From WRAV01 sp050950205 (GTDB lineage Bacteria; Bacillota; Clostridia; Oscillospirales; Ruminococcaceae), in NCBI GenBank assembly GCA_050950205.1, contig JBMNHF010000014.1, positions 25,038 through 89,037 of the forward strand: DNA of 64,000 nucleotides. Reading direction: 5' to 3'. Under the pieces are notes generated by a model. That model saw only the letters and a list, made by a program, of their open reading frames with translations, made no database searches and was not told the origin of the DNA. Numbering within the stretch: position 1 is the stretch's first letter; each line of letters opens with the position of its first letter. This document shows positions 34,551 through 42,987 of the stretch, one piece after another. The translations under genes and the position numbers were made by a program.

Positions 34551-34988
34551 TCATGTTAGGCGGTAATAGGCGGTGGGACGATAAAAACAGTGGTTGTTAA
34601 CACGGGTGTGAAACGTTCCCGAGCGGACGGGAAATTCCTCTCGGCAGCGGCCAAAGGGATTCAGATACCAGAGGCAGACCCCCACAGGATTGTGAATTCC
34701 GCCGCTGAGCGCCCAGTCGGCTATTTGGTAGTGAATTGGTTCGGGGCGCATGTTGTAGATGTTTTGCATATTGGGTCGTCCCCCTAGCTCGGTGAGAATG
34801 CAGTCAAACTGGCCGGGCTGATAGATGATGTTGCGCAAACTACCCTGGCCAACCCGAAGATACTCCCCCTCACTGACATGAACTCGATTCATCACCACGG
34901 TGGCCACTGCTCTCATGCCATCTTGTCCCTCTCCCCCGGCTTCGCACATAATAAGGCGAGCTAACAGCTCTCGATCGTTAAAAGACAT
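34551..34988 (-). CDS. cwlJ: Spore cortex-lytic hydrolase CwlJ (SleB family)
   Basis: CwlJ is a coat-located lytic enzyme that degrades spore cortex during germination. The 145-residue product is a bare Hydrolase_2 domain without signal peptide, as usual for CwlJ. It has the catalytic-glutamate helix LLARLIMCEAGGEGQDGMRAV, VVMNRV, and the terminal HCFYRP. The ATG has GAGGTG seven bases upstream. It is followed 34 bases later by the gerQ homologue, the same pair order as in Bacillus subtilis. Confidence 0.93.
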   Translation of the reverse strand: MSFNDRELLARLIMCEAGGEGQDGMRAVATVVMNRVHVSEGEYLRVGQGSLRNIIYQPGQFDCILTELGGRPNMQNIYNMRPEPIHYQIADWALSGGIHNPVGVCLWYLNPFGRCREEFPVRSGTFHTRVNNHCFYRPTAYYRLT

Positions 34989-35062
34989 TGAATGATATCA
35001 CCTCTTCCCTATACCTAAGCTTGTTTGTAGCTTTGCCACGCTTAGGCGATGGTATCATTATT

Positions 35063-35090
35063 ATTGTATGGAACCACCCTTGAATTGTGA
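35063..35090 (-). promoter_or_regulatory. Candidate sigma-E/sigma-K promoter of cwlJ-gerQ
   Basis: On the minus strand TCACAAT (35090-35084) and CATACAAT followed by A (35070-35063) are 13 bases apart. The -10 matches the sigma-E form exactly and also fits the sigma-K form CATANNNTA. It lies about 75 bases before cwlJ, in keeping with mother-cell expression. Confidence 0.6.
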
Positions 35091-35260
35091 AAAAACCCCA
35101 TCAGAATCAAACTTTATGCCGGGGTAATAATTTCTTGTCCTTCCCAAAAAAACAAGAAAAACCAATGGGAAAAAAGAAGAAAGAAGAATGATTTATTTTT
35201 CCGGCTTCAGTTTGCGTGTAAACAATCTTTTTAATTCCATAGGCTTTTCAAAATAAATCA

Positions 35261-35306
35261 AAAAGTAAGGAAGGCAGCCCGCCTGCGGGTTGCCTTCCTT
35301 ACTTTT
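35261..35306. terminator. Long terminator hairpin downstream of feoB
   Basis: A 22-base arm (35261-35282) pairs with 35285-35306 with one G-T pair and A/T runs at both outer ends. It lies about 85 bases after the feoB stop. The surrounding interval 35091-35390 shows no gene. Confidence 0.85.
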
Positions 35307-35390
35307 TCTATATGGAAGCAGAGCGTGCCAATGGATGCCTTTAAATGGCAGATAGAACCTCCGGGAAAGGGGGCCAGACGCTTAGTGCTG

Positions 35391-37529
35391 TTATAACAGC
35401 CTGCCTAGGGCAGCGGCCAAAGCGCACAGCAACATGCCGATCAGCACCGGCAATCCAAAAGCCGCCAGAGTCCATTTTAAACTGCCGGTTTCCTTTTTGA
35501 TGGTGAGTAGGGTGGTGGAACAGGGAAAGTGAAAGAGGCAAAACAAGGCGGTGCACAGCGCCGTTACCCAGGTCCAGCCGTTGGCGGTAAAGAGGGCGTG
35601 AAGCTGTGATATTCCCCCCACCTCCACCAGAGCACCTCCCGAGACATATCCCATGACGATGATGGGCAGAACAATTTCGTTGGCGGGAATTCCCAGAATA
35701 AACGCCATAAGGATGATGCCGTCCATCCCCAACAGCCGGGCAAAGGGGTCTAAAAAACCGGCGCAGAGAGCCAGCAGACTGCTGTCTCCCACCGTGACAT
35801 TGGCCATCACCCAAAGGAACATCCCGGCGGGAGCAGCCACCGCCACCGCTCGCCCCAGCACAAAAAGGGTGCGGTCCAGCAGAGAGCGGATTATAATCTG
35901 GCCCACCTGGGGTTTGCGGTAGGGGGGCATTTCCAAGGTGAAGGAGGAGGGAATACCTCGCAGCAGAGTTTGGGAAAGAAGCCGGGAGGCAACAAGGGTG
36001 GCGACAACTCCCAGCACCAGAAAACCGGCCAGCAGCAGGGCGGACAACACCGAACCTATGCCTTGGGAAACGTGACCCGCCAGCAAAATACCAATGAGGG
36101 CGATTAACATGGGAAAACGGCCGTTGCAGGGCACCAGCGAGTTGGTGAGAATGGCAATCAGTCGCTCCCGGGGGGAATCGATGATGCGGCAGCCGGTTAC
36201 GCCGGCGGCATTGCAGCCAAATCCCATGCACAGGGTAAGGGCCTGTTTGCCGCAAGCCCCCGATTTTTTAAAGCTGTTGTCCAGATTAAAAGCGATGCGG
36301 GGAAGATAGCCCACATCCTCCAGCAATGTAAACAGGGGGAAGAAGATGGCCATGGGGGGTAACATGACGCTGACCACCCACCCCAGGGAGCGGAACATTC
36401 CCTCCACAAGAAGGCCGTGAAGCCAAGGGGGAGAGCGCAGGTATGTAAACAGATGATGCAGATAGGTCTCCAACCGGTTAAAGAGAAAGGCAAGCCCTTG
36501 AGAGGGCAGATTGGCTCCGGCAATGCTTAGCCAAAGCACCCCAAACAGCAGTAAAATCATCAGAGGAAGGCCTAACAAACGGCCGGTGAGCAGATGGTCC
36601 AGCTTGCGGTCCCGCTCCCGGCAGCGACAGGGGACGGTACAGACCTGTGAGGCAATGGTTTCCGCCATCAATACAATGCACCGCACCATCACATCCCCCA
36701 GCTTTGCCTGCTCCACTCCGCTGTCCAGAATGGTTTGGCGAGCGGCTGCAACCTGCGCAAGCAGCGCTGCACTTCCTGCCTCATCCAAATCAGTAACCTC
36801 TAAAATGCGGCGGGTAAGGGTTTCCTCCCCCTCAATCAGGCGCAGGGCGGCCCAACGGGCGGGCAGCTTCCCCTCAAGATGGTCTTGCAGCAGGGGTTGG
36901 AGTGAATGAACAGCAGCTTCGATCACCGGGGTATACCGCACCGAAACGGGGTGGAATGTTGCCTGCTCTCCGGTGAGGGACTCCACCTTTGCCATCAGCT
37001 CCTCAAGACCGTCGCCTTTTCGGGCGCTGGCACCCACCACCGGAATCCCCAGCTTTTGGGAAAGAGCCTCCAGATTGACGGAGATTCCCACCCGTTTGGC
37101 CTCATCCATCAGGTTGACACAGAGCACCACTTTGGGGGTGATCTCCAAGGTTTGCAGCACCAGATTGAGGTTCCGCTCCAAGCAGGTGGCGTCGGCCACC
37201 ACCACCGTGGCGTCAGCCCCTCCAAAACAGAGAAAATCCCGGGCAATTTCCTCCTCTACCGAGCTGGAGAGAAGTGAGTAGGTGCCGGGCAGGTCTACAA
37301 AGCGGTAGTCGGTATCACCCTGCCGGTGAACCCCTTGGGCATTGGTCACCGTTTTGCCCGGCCAATTACCGGTATGCTGGCGCAACCCGGTCAATGCGTT
37401 GAACACGGTGCTTTTTCCCACATTGGGGTTTCCGGCTAAAGCGATGAGTCTTTCTTTCGGGTGCGCCTTTTGAATGCCGGCCACATCCCTTACCGAGCTT
37501 GCACGGATGGAGGCAGTTGTCATTCCCAT
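35391..37529 (-). CDS. feoB: Ferrous iron transporter FeoB
   Basis: FeoB is the GTP-dependent Fe(II) importer. The 712-residue product has an N-terminal G domain (G1 GNPNVGKS at 33-40, then FVDLPGTYSLLSS and CVNLMDEAKRVG), a helical regulatory domain, and a polytopic membrane region with two Gate repeats (KKSGACGKQALTLCMGFGCNAAG; FLWVMANVTVG). The ATG has AGGAGGT seven bases upstream. It follows feoA by 12 bases in one operon, divergent from a DtxR-type regulator. Confidence 0.96.
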   Translation of the reverse strand: MGMTTASIRASSVRDVAGIQKAHPKERLIALAGNPNVGKSTVFNALTGLRQHTGNWPGKTVTNAQGVHRQGDTDYRFVDLPGTYSLLSSSVEEEIARDFLCFGGADATVVVADATCLERNLNLVLQTLEITPKVVLCVNLMDEAKRVGISVNLEALSQKLGIPVVGASARKGDGLEELMAKVESLTGEQATFHPVSVRYTPVIEAAVHSLQPLLQDHLEGKLPARWAALRLIEGEETLTRRILEVTDLDEAGSAALLAQVAAARQTILDSGVEQAKLGDVMVRCIVLMAETIASQVCTVPCRCRERDRKLDHLLTGRLLGLPLMILLLFGVLWLSIAGANLPSQGLAFLFNRLETYLHHLFTYLRSPPWLHGLLVEGMFRSLGWVVSVMLPPMAIFFPLFTLLEDVGYLPRIAFNLDNSFKKSGACGKQALTLCMGFGCNAAGVTGCRIIDSPRERLIAILTNSLVPCNGRFPMLIALIGILLAGHVSQGIGSVLSALLLAGFLVLGVVATLVASRLLSQTLLRGIPSSFTLEMPPYRKPQVGQIIIRSLLDRTLFVLGRAVAVAAPAGMFLWVMANVTVGDSSLLALCAGFLDPFARLLGMDGIILMAFILGIPANEIVLPIIVMGYVSGGALVEVGGISQLHALFTANGWTWVTALCTALFCLFHFPCSTTLLTIKKETGSLKWTLAAFGLPVLIGMLLCALAAALGRLL

Positions 37530-37541
37530 ACCGGTTACCTC

Positions 37542-37778
37542 CTAAGACTCAACCAAAATCTGTGCGGAGTCCTCGCCCCGCAAAGCGATGACAGCGCCGC
37601 GAATTTCATAGGCTACCGGGTCGCCGGAAGGGCCGGAGTAAATGCTTTTGACCAGGGTTCCGTCCACCAGTCCCAAATCCAAAAGCCGCCGCCGCATTCT
37701 ACCTTGGGATAAAAGCCCGCTGACACGAGCCTGAGAGCCGATGGGGAGTTGATTGAGAGTGCGTGTACGTTCCATCAT
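37542..37778 (-). CDS. feoA: Ferrous iron transport protein FeoA
   Basis: FeoA is a small SH3-like cytoplasmic protein that supports FeoB. The 78-79 residue product has LNQLPIGSQARVSGLLSQG, then RRRLLDLGLVDGTLVKSIYS and YEIRGAVIALRGEDSAQI, the complete FeoA fold. The ATG at 37778 with AAAGGA just upstream is chosen over an open extension to 37907, which would read back through the promoter region shared with the divergent regulator. Confidence 0.93.
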   Translation of the reverse strand: MMERTRTLNQLPIGSQARVSGLLSQGRMRRRLLDLGLVDGTLVKSIYSGPSGDPVAYEIRGAVIALRGEDSAQILVES

Positions 37779-37886
37779 TGGTGGTCCTTTCGTGTTGGGA
37801 TTGGGAAAGAGAGTTTCCATATCCCAACTTATGCAGGATATCTTCGGCGGGTTCCGAATACAGATGTAGAAAGGGGAGTGAAATAT

Positions 37887-38324
37887 ATGAAGGATGATAC
37901 CATGCACACCGTCAAAGGATATCAGCTAAAAAGCAAGAGCCGCCTGACCCAGTCGCTGGAGGATTATCTGGAGATGATATACCGTCTGGAGCGGGGAGTG
38001 GGCTTTGCCCGGCTGGGCGAGGTGGCCCAGCGGTTGGGGGTGGGAGCCTCCTCTGCCAGCAAAATGGTGCAAAAGCTGGGAATGCTGGGCTTTGTACACT
38101 ACGAGCGCTACGGAGTGATTCGGCTGACCGGAGCAGGCCGGGAAGCGGGAGCCTATCTCATTCGCCGCCACGAGGTGGTGCGGCGTTTTTTTCAGCAGCT
38201 GCATCCCCACGGCGACACGCTGCAGGAGACGGAGCTGGTAGAACACTGCCTTTCTCCCACCACCGTGGAGCGGCTGGAAAAGCTGGTGCAAGTTCTGGAG
38301 AGCAACCCAAAGCTGCTTTGCTGA
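37887..38324 (+). CDS. DtxR/MntR-family metal-dependent repressor
   Basis: The 145-residue product has the winged helix of the family (QSLEDYLEMIYRLERGVGFA, GVGASSASKMVQKL) and the dimerisation/metal domain (AYLIRRHEVVRRFFQQL; ETELVEHCLS), without the C-terminal SH3 domain, so MntR-like in length. The metal ligands H, E, C and H are present in these segments. It is divergent from feoAB and probably represses it when Fe(II) or Mn(II) is plentiful. The ATG at 37887 has AGGGGAGTG eight bases upstream. Confidence 0.9.
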   Translation: MKDDTMHTVKGYQLKSKSRLTQSLEDYLEMIYRLERGVGFARLGEVAQRLGVGASSASKMVQKLGMLGFVHYERYGVIRLTGAGREAGAYLIRRHEVVRRFFQQLHPHGDTLQETELVEHCLSPTTVERLEKLVQVLESNPKLLC

Positions 38325-38420
38325 GATTTATTGAAAAGCGGAGGCCTTGTCCAAAAAAAATCGGTCTAAAGTTGGACAAAGAGTCATATCCTGATACAAA
38401 CAACAGATGAGGTGAATAGC

Positions 38421-39467
38421 ATGGATGTCCAAAGCGGTGTGTTTCGGTTTGAACAGGCAATATCCGGCTTTCCTCAACGGATTCGCGATGTGCTGCGGGC
38501 GTTGCCCGATTCGGTCAAGGGCAGTGCCAGCGAGGTGCGGCTGCGGGTGGATCAGCCGTTGATGCTCACCTGCCCGGGGCAAAACTGGTTTGTGGACGCT
38601 TCTTCCCGGTTGAGCAATATACCCAGGGGCTGTCTGTGCATCACCCCTCAGGATATTTCCGATGCGGTGGTGGCCATGTGCTCCTACTCGGTACATAGTC
38701 ATGAAAATGAAATGAAGAACGGCTTTATCTCCCTCAGGGGCGGGCACCGTGCCGGAATCTGCGGCACTGCGGTGATCACCGATGGGAAAATCAGCGCCTT
38801 AAGGGAAATTACCAGCATTAACCTGCGAATTGCCCGGGATATTCGCGGAGCTGCTGATGAGGTGTTAAACCGAGCCTTTCGGGAAAATTTGGGTGGTGTG
38901 CTGATAGCGGGGCCACCCTCCAGCGGAAAGACCACCATTTTGCGGGATCTGGCCCGGCAACTTTCCAGCGGAAAGGCCGGACGGTATCTCAAAGTGGCGG
39001 TGATTGACGAACGGGGAGAGCTGGGAGCGGTGTTTGAGGGAATCCCTCAAAATGATCTGGGGCCCTGCTGCGATATTTTAAGCGGCTATCCCAAAGGAGA
39101 GGGGATTCTGATGGCGGTGCGCACCCTATCCCCTCAGGTAATTATCTGCGATGAAATCGGAGGCGGCGAAGAGATAAGCTCCATGCTGGACGGTTTGCGC
39201 TGCGGAGTGCGGATGGTGGTTTCGGCCCATGCGGGAAGTTTGGAGGAGCTACTGGGCAAGAGCCAGATTACCCGGCTTTTGCTGGAGGGGGCCTTTTCCC
39301 GGATTGTTGTGCTGGGAGGAGCCGACCAACCGGGCCGGGTGGAGGAGATGGTTCGAGTGGAGGATTTGCGCTATGAAAATGGCCGGTTTGTTGCTCATTG
39401 CCCTATCCTGTTCCATGACGGGAATCTTCATGGCCTCGAATTTGTGGGAGCGAGTTCGCAGACTTGA
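38421..39467 (+). CDS. spoIIIAA: Stage III sporulation protein AA, secretion-type ATPase
   Basis: SpoIIIAA is the ATPase of the mother-cell side of the SpoIIIA-SpoIIQ channel, related to type II/IV secretion ATPases. The 348-residue product has the N-terminal LRVDQPLMLTCPGQNW region, Walker A GPPSSGKTT, Walker B with VIICDEIGGGEE and the histidine loop VVSAHAGSLEEL. The ATG at 38421 has GAGGTG six bases upstream. It starts the eight-gene spoIIIA operon and overlaps spoIIIAB by 95 bases. Confidence 0.95.
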   Translation: MDVQSGVFRFEQAISGFPQRIRDVLRALPDSVKGSASEVRLRVDQPLMLTCPGQNWFVDASSRLSNIPRGCLCITPQDISDAVVAMCSYSVHSHENEMKNGFISLRGGHRAGICGTAVITDGKISALREITSINLRIARDIRGAADEVLNRAFRENLGGVLIAGPPSSGKTTILRDLARQLSSGKAGRYLKVAVIDERGELGAVFEGIPQNDLGPCCDILSGYPKGEGILMAVRTLSPQVIICDEIGGGEEISSMLDGLRCGVRMVVSAHAGSLEELLGKSQITRLLLEGAFSRIVVLGGADQPGRVEEMVRVEDLRYENGRFVAHCPILFHDGNLHGLEFVGASSQT

Positions 39468-39876
39468 GGACTGCGATGCCCTGCTGGGGGAGATGATTCA
39501 CCGGATGCGGTATCTCACCCCCACCATAGGGGCTTTGATGGGTTCCCTTTGCGGGCAGGAACGATTTGCTCAGCTGACGTTCCTGCGTCGCTGTCAAGAG
39601 TTGCTGATGGATGGAAGCACCATGGAACAGGCTTGGCGCACAGCCCTTGCAGAAGCACAAAAAGCTCTGGGCCGGGAAGAGAGTGAGCTGCTGGCGGGAC
39701 TTGCCGATGTGTTGGGGCGCACCGATTTGGAAAGTCAGCTGGATGCTCTGTCCGGTGTGCGGGAGCTGCTGGCAGATCGATGTGCCGGTCTGCGAGAACA
39801 GGTGGATAAAAAAGGCGGCCTTTACCGAACCATGGGAGTGCTTTGCGGAGCGGCTTTCTTTATCTTGCTGGTATAG
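39373..39876 (+). CDS. spoIIIAB: Stage III sporulation protein AB
   Basis: SpoIIIAB is a GspF-like membrane component of the channel. The 167-residue product starts with one hydrophobic helix (GLLLIALSCSMTGIFMA), has a soluble helical domain with RLEDCDALLGEMIHRMRYLTP, and ends in a second hydrophobic helix. The ATG at 39373 is inside spoIIIAA with GGAGG nine bases upstream. A long in-frame extension further upstream has no ribosome site. Confidence 0.92.
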   Translation: MKMAGLLLIALSCSMTGIFMASNLWERVRRLEDCDALLGEMIHRMRYLTPTIGALMGSLCGQERFAQLTFLRRCQELLMDGSTMEQAWRTALAEAQKALGREESELLAGLADVLGRTDLESQLDALSGVRELLADRCAGLREQVDKKGGLYRTMGVLCGAAFFILLV

Positions 39877-39925
39877 AAAGCGACAGCCCGGAAGTGTGAG
39901 AAAGGTATTGAAAAGAGGGATGGGC

Positions 39926-40123
39926 ATGGAAATCGACTTAATCTTTCGCATTGCGGCCATTGGAATTATTGTGGCGGTGCTGGATCAGGTGCTTCGCCGG
40001 GCGGATCGCCCGGAAATTGCCACCATGACCACTTTGGCGGGAATCATTGCAGTGATTTTGATGTTGATACCTGAAATCAACCACTTATTTGAAACGGTAA
40101 AAAGTGTATTTGGATTGTATTAG
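39926..40123 (+). CDS. spoIIIAC: Stage III sporulation protein AC
   Basis: A 65-residue membrane protein with two hydrophobic helices (IFRIAAIGIIVAVLDQVLRR and MTTLAGIIAVILMLIPEI), matching the size and composition of SpoIIIAC. The ATG at 39926 has AGAGGG six bases upstream. It is followed by an unusual 174-base gap before spoIIIAD. Confidence 0.93.
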   Translation: MEIDLIFRIAAIGIIVAVLDQVLRRADRPEIATMTTLAGIIAVILMLIPEINHLFETVKSVFGLY

Positions 40124-40297
40124 GGAATCCGGTTTATGCCGGAACCGAAGGGGACAAGCAACAGAATGCGATAACAGGAGCAGATTCTGTTTACAGAGGG
40201 ATATTCAGCGTTTTCGGGGTGAGAGATGGGCGGGAAAATTCCCCCTTCCTACTCCATACCAATGGTTCTCAATTTTCTCCTTTAGGACGTGAAACCT
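40124..40297 (+). other. Spacer inside the spoIIIA operon
   Basis: The interval of 174 bases between spoIIIAC and spoIIIAD is long for this operon, whose other genes overlap or lie within about 50 bases. It holds a 19-codon frame (ATG at 40226 with GGGGTGAG upstream, stop at 40285) ending just before the spoIIIAD ribosome site, and a short CGGTT/AACCG hairpin at about 40130. I see no terminator. Confidence 0.4.
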
Positions 40298-40693
40298 ATG
40301 GAAGTGACACAACTGTTTACCTTGGTTGGCCTAGGTCTGGTGGCCATGGTTATGGCGGTTACCTTGCGCCAGCACAAACCGGAATTTGCTCTGCTGGTTT
40401 CTTTGGGGGCGGGCGTTCTAATTCTGTTTGGGGTGGTACAGGGTATTCTGCCGGTGATGGATCAGATTCAAACCATCTTCCAGTCTACCAGTATGCCCCC
40501 AGCTTATCTGCAAGTGCTGTTTAAGGCCTTGGGGATCTGTTTTCTCACCCAAATTGCCTGCGACGCCTGCAAGGATGCGGGGGAGGGGGCCATCGGCGCC
40601 AAAGTTGAGCTTGCGGGCAAGGTGGCGGTTTTGGTGGTGAGCCTGCCTCTCTTTGCTCAGGTGCTGACCATCGTCAGAGGGCTGTTGGTATGA
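40298..40693 (+). CDS. spoIIIAD: Stage III sporulation protein AD
   Basis: The 131-residue membrane protein has hydrophobic helices with EVTQLFTLVGLGLVAMVMAV, an LQVLFKALGICFLTQIACD core and DAGEGAIGAKVELAGKVAVL, all SpoIIIAD features. The ATG at 40298 is chosen; a GTG three codons earlier is in frame. It overlaps spoIIIAE by four bases. Confidence 0.93.
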   Translation: MEVTQLFTLVGLGLVAMVMAVTLRQHKPEFALLVSLGAGVLILFGVVQGILPVMDQIQTIFQSTSMPPAYLQVLFKALGICFLTQIACDACKDAGEGAIGAKVELAGKVAVLVVSLPLFAQVLTIVRGLLV

Positions 40694-41838
40694 AAAGGCT
40701 GATGGTGGGACTGATGCTTCTTCTGCTTTTGTTTCCGTTGCCTGCTTGGGCTGAGGAATCGGAGCCGAATCTGGAAGAGCAGCTACAGGCTCAGTTGGAT
40801 GCTCTGGGCGGGGACGAGCTGCTCCGCCGGGTGCCGGAAGAAGCGCGGGAATACCTGCAGGAAGCGGATTTGTTTGAGATTAGCCTAAGCCAGCTGATGG
40901 AGCTGACGCCGGGCAAGTTTTTTCCGGCGCTGGGGCGTATGTTTTGGAACACCGTCAAAAGGCCCAGCCGAACTCTGGCTGCCATGTTGGCTGTGATTAT
41001 GCTCTGCGCCCTGCTGGAATCCCTGCGGGATACGGTGAGCGAGCCAGCTCTTTCGGGCGCCTTTCAGACGGTGAGCGTTCTGTGTATTCTAACGGCGGTA
41101 GCCACCCCCATTCTGGACTGTATTGTGCGCACCACCAACACCATTCAGCAGGCGGCCTTTTTTATGCTCAGCTTTATCCCCATGTTTTCGGCGGCGATGG
41201 TAAGTGCGGGCCAGCCGGCTACGGGAGCTGCCTACAACCTCTTTTTACTCTCTGCCTGTCAGGTGGTGTCTCAGGTGGTTGCCCAGACTTTTATCCCCAT
41301 GATGGCCATCTACCTGGCGTTTTGTATCTGCGGGTCTTTTGTCCCCGAGCTGAATGTGGCCTCTGCCGCCTCCGGCATACGGAATATCGTCAGTTGGGCC
41401 ATGGGGCTGATGCTGACGGTGTTTGTATCCCTCCTCTCCATTCAGAGCATGCTCTCTCATGGAGCGGACGGCGTGGGAGTCAAGGCCACCAAGTTTTTGA
41501 TCAACAGTTTGGTGCCGGCGGTGGGCAACATTCTTTCCGATGCCTATATTGCCGCACAGGGCTGCCTGCGCCTGCTGAAAACTACGGTGGGAGCTTACGG
41601 CATTGTAGTGGCCTTGTTCACTTTTTTGCCCACCTTTTTATATGTGGCGGTGTGGTATCTCATTACCCGGGTGGTTTCTCTGGCAGGAGATATTGTGGGG
41701 GCAGACCGGGTGTCCGGTATCCTGAAAGCCTGCTCCAATGTATTGGGACTGCTCATTGCCGCCATCTTTTGTTTTGCTCTGCTTATCATCATATCCACCA
41801 GCGTGGTGATGATTACCGGGTTGGGAGGCGCAGGGTAA
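40690..41838 (+). CDS. spoIIIAE: Stage III sporulation protein AE
   Basis: SpoIIIAE is a large polytopic membrane subunit of the channel. The 382-residue product has a cleavable-type signal sequence (LMLLLLLFPLPAWAEE), a short soluble stretch, then about eight hydrophobic helices with VSLLSIQSMLSHGADGVGVK and FLINSLVPAVGNILSDAYI. The ATG overlaps the spoIIIAD stop. Confidence 0.95.
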   Translation: MKRLMVGLMLLLLLFPLPAWAEESEPNLEEQLQAQLDALGGDELLRRVPEEAREYLQEADLFEISLSQLMELTPGKFFPALGRMFWNTVKRPSRTLAAMLAVIMLCALLESLRDTVSEPALSGAFQTVSVLCILTAVATPILDCIVRTTNTIQQAAFFMLSFIPMFSAAMVSAGQPATGAAYNLFLLSACQVVSQVVAQTFIPMMAIYLAFCICGSFVPELNVASAASGIRNIVSWAMGLMLTVFVSLLSIQSMLSHGADGVGVKATKFLINSLVPAVGNILSDAYIAAQGCLRLLKTTVGAYGIVVALFTFLPTFLYVAVWYLITRVVSLAGDIVGADRVSGILKACSNVLGLLIAAIFCFALLIIISTSVVMITGLGGAG

Positions 41839-41868
41839 GGATCCTCTACCAGAAGGGAGAAGAAAAAT

Positions 41869-42348
41869 ATGTCAGCAGTCAAGGAATGGGCCTTTTCCCT
41901 CTGTGCTGCTATGGTAGCGGCCGGGCTTGTGCGAATGCTGCTGCCCAAAAGCAACTTGGAGAAAATGCTGCGGATGGTATTGAGCGTCTTTTTTCTCTGC
42001 TGCCTGCTATCTCCTGCTGTGCTGAGAACCCCCTCTCTACTGGTGGAAATCGAACTGGCAGGCCGGGAGGAGCTGACGGCCCGCAGCGAAAAAGTAACGG
42101 AACTTGCCCGGCGCCAGAGCCTGGAGTTGGCCCGGGAAAATCTGCATAAGCTTGTAAAAGAGAAATTAGAGCAAAGGGGAATAATCGTCCATGCTATCAC
42201 CATAAACATGGTAACAAAAGGACAAAACGAAATGGTGCTGCAATCGGTGGAGCTTCTGCTGGATGCCGCCGAGCAGCAAGGGCACCAAGGCTTGGCCCAA
42301 GAATTGGGCAGGGAGCTGGGGGCGGAGGTCCTTCTCCGCTACCGGTAA
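41869..42348 (+). CDS. spoIIIAF: Stage III sporulation protein AF
   Basis: The 159-residue protein has two N-terminal hydrophobic helices (FSLCAAMVAAGLVRMLLP; MLRMVLSVFFLCCLLSPAVL) and a soluble C-terminal domain that in the family forms a ring-building-motif fold outside the membrane. The LLPKSNLEKMLRMVLSVF segment is characteristic. The ATG has AGAAGGGAG upstream. Confidence 0.92.
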   Translation: MSAVKEWAFSLCAAMVAAGLVRMLLPKSNLEKMLRMVLSVFFLCCLLSPAVLRTPSLLVEIELAGREELTARSEKVTELARRQSLELARENLHKLVKEKLEQRGIIVHAITINMVTKGQNEMVLQSVELLLDAAEQQGHQGLAQELGRELGAEVLLRYR

Positions 42349-42369
42349 ATGCAGGGAAGGAGAAGCTGC

Positions 42370-42954
42370 ATGGATGCATCAAAATTGTTTCGCGCATGGA
42401 AGAATTTTTTTTCCAAGGATTTACGGCTGAAAATTATTGTGCTGCTGGGCCTTATTGGCATGTTGATGATTTTGATTTCCCAGTTTGTCAGCCGGGGCAA
42501 CACGGCACCTCAGAAGCCCCCCGACGAGGCAACCGCCTCGTTTACCTCAGAGCAGTACGTTGCAGCTCTGGAAGATAAGCTCCAGAAGCTGGTGTCCGAC
42601 ATTGACAAGGTGGGCCGGGCACAGGTGATGATCACTCTGGAAAGCGGTGTGGAATACGTCTATGCCCAAGAAGAAAAGCGCAACACAGACACCACCCGAG
42701 AGCCGGGAGAAGACGCCGCCATTCTGGTCAATCAGAAGGAAAACGTGGAGCAAAAATATATTCTGGTGGAAACGGAGTATGGCAAGCGGGAGGCTCTGGT
42801 TCTCACCCAGCGACAGCCCAAGGTTCAAGGGGTTGTGGTGGTCTGCGAGGGCGCCGACGACATTCGAGTGCAGGAAAAGCTCATCTCTGTTATAACAACC
42901 GCCCTTGGCATTCCGTCTACCAGGGTCTGTGTTGTAAAAATAGGTCAACAATAA
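42370..42954 (+). CDS. spoIIIAG: Stage III sporulation protein AG
   Basis: SpoIIIAG forms the large oligomeric ring of the feeding channel between mother cell and forespore. The 194-residue product has one membrane helix (about residues 20-38), a variable linker, and the ring-building domain with LEDKLQKLVSDIDKVGRAQV and QPKVQGVVVVCEGADD. The ATG at 42370 has AAGGAG seven bases upstream, which is better than the open frame start at 42349. Confidence 0.93.
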   Translation: MDASKLFRAWKNFFSKDLRLKIIVLLGLIGMLMILISQFVSRGNTAPQKPPDEATASFTSEQYVAALEDKLQKLVSDIDKVGRAQVMITLESGVEYVYAQEEKRNTDTTREPGEDAAILVNQKENVEQKYILVETEYGKREALVLTQRQPKVQGVVVVCEGADDIRVQEKLISVITTALGIPSTRVCVVKIGQQ

Positions 42955-42987
42955 CTGCATATTACATATCAAGCGGGAGGAAGCGCA

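Noticed and set aside
35341..36255. 304-codon minus frame over feoB
   Set aside because: It overlaps feoB in another phase and has a His/Arg/Ser-rich low-complexity composition.
38380..38420. Sigma-E promoter for spoIIIAA
   Set aside because: TCATATC and GATACAAA are present but the spacing between them is far too short.
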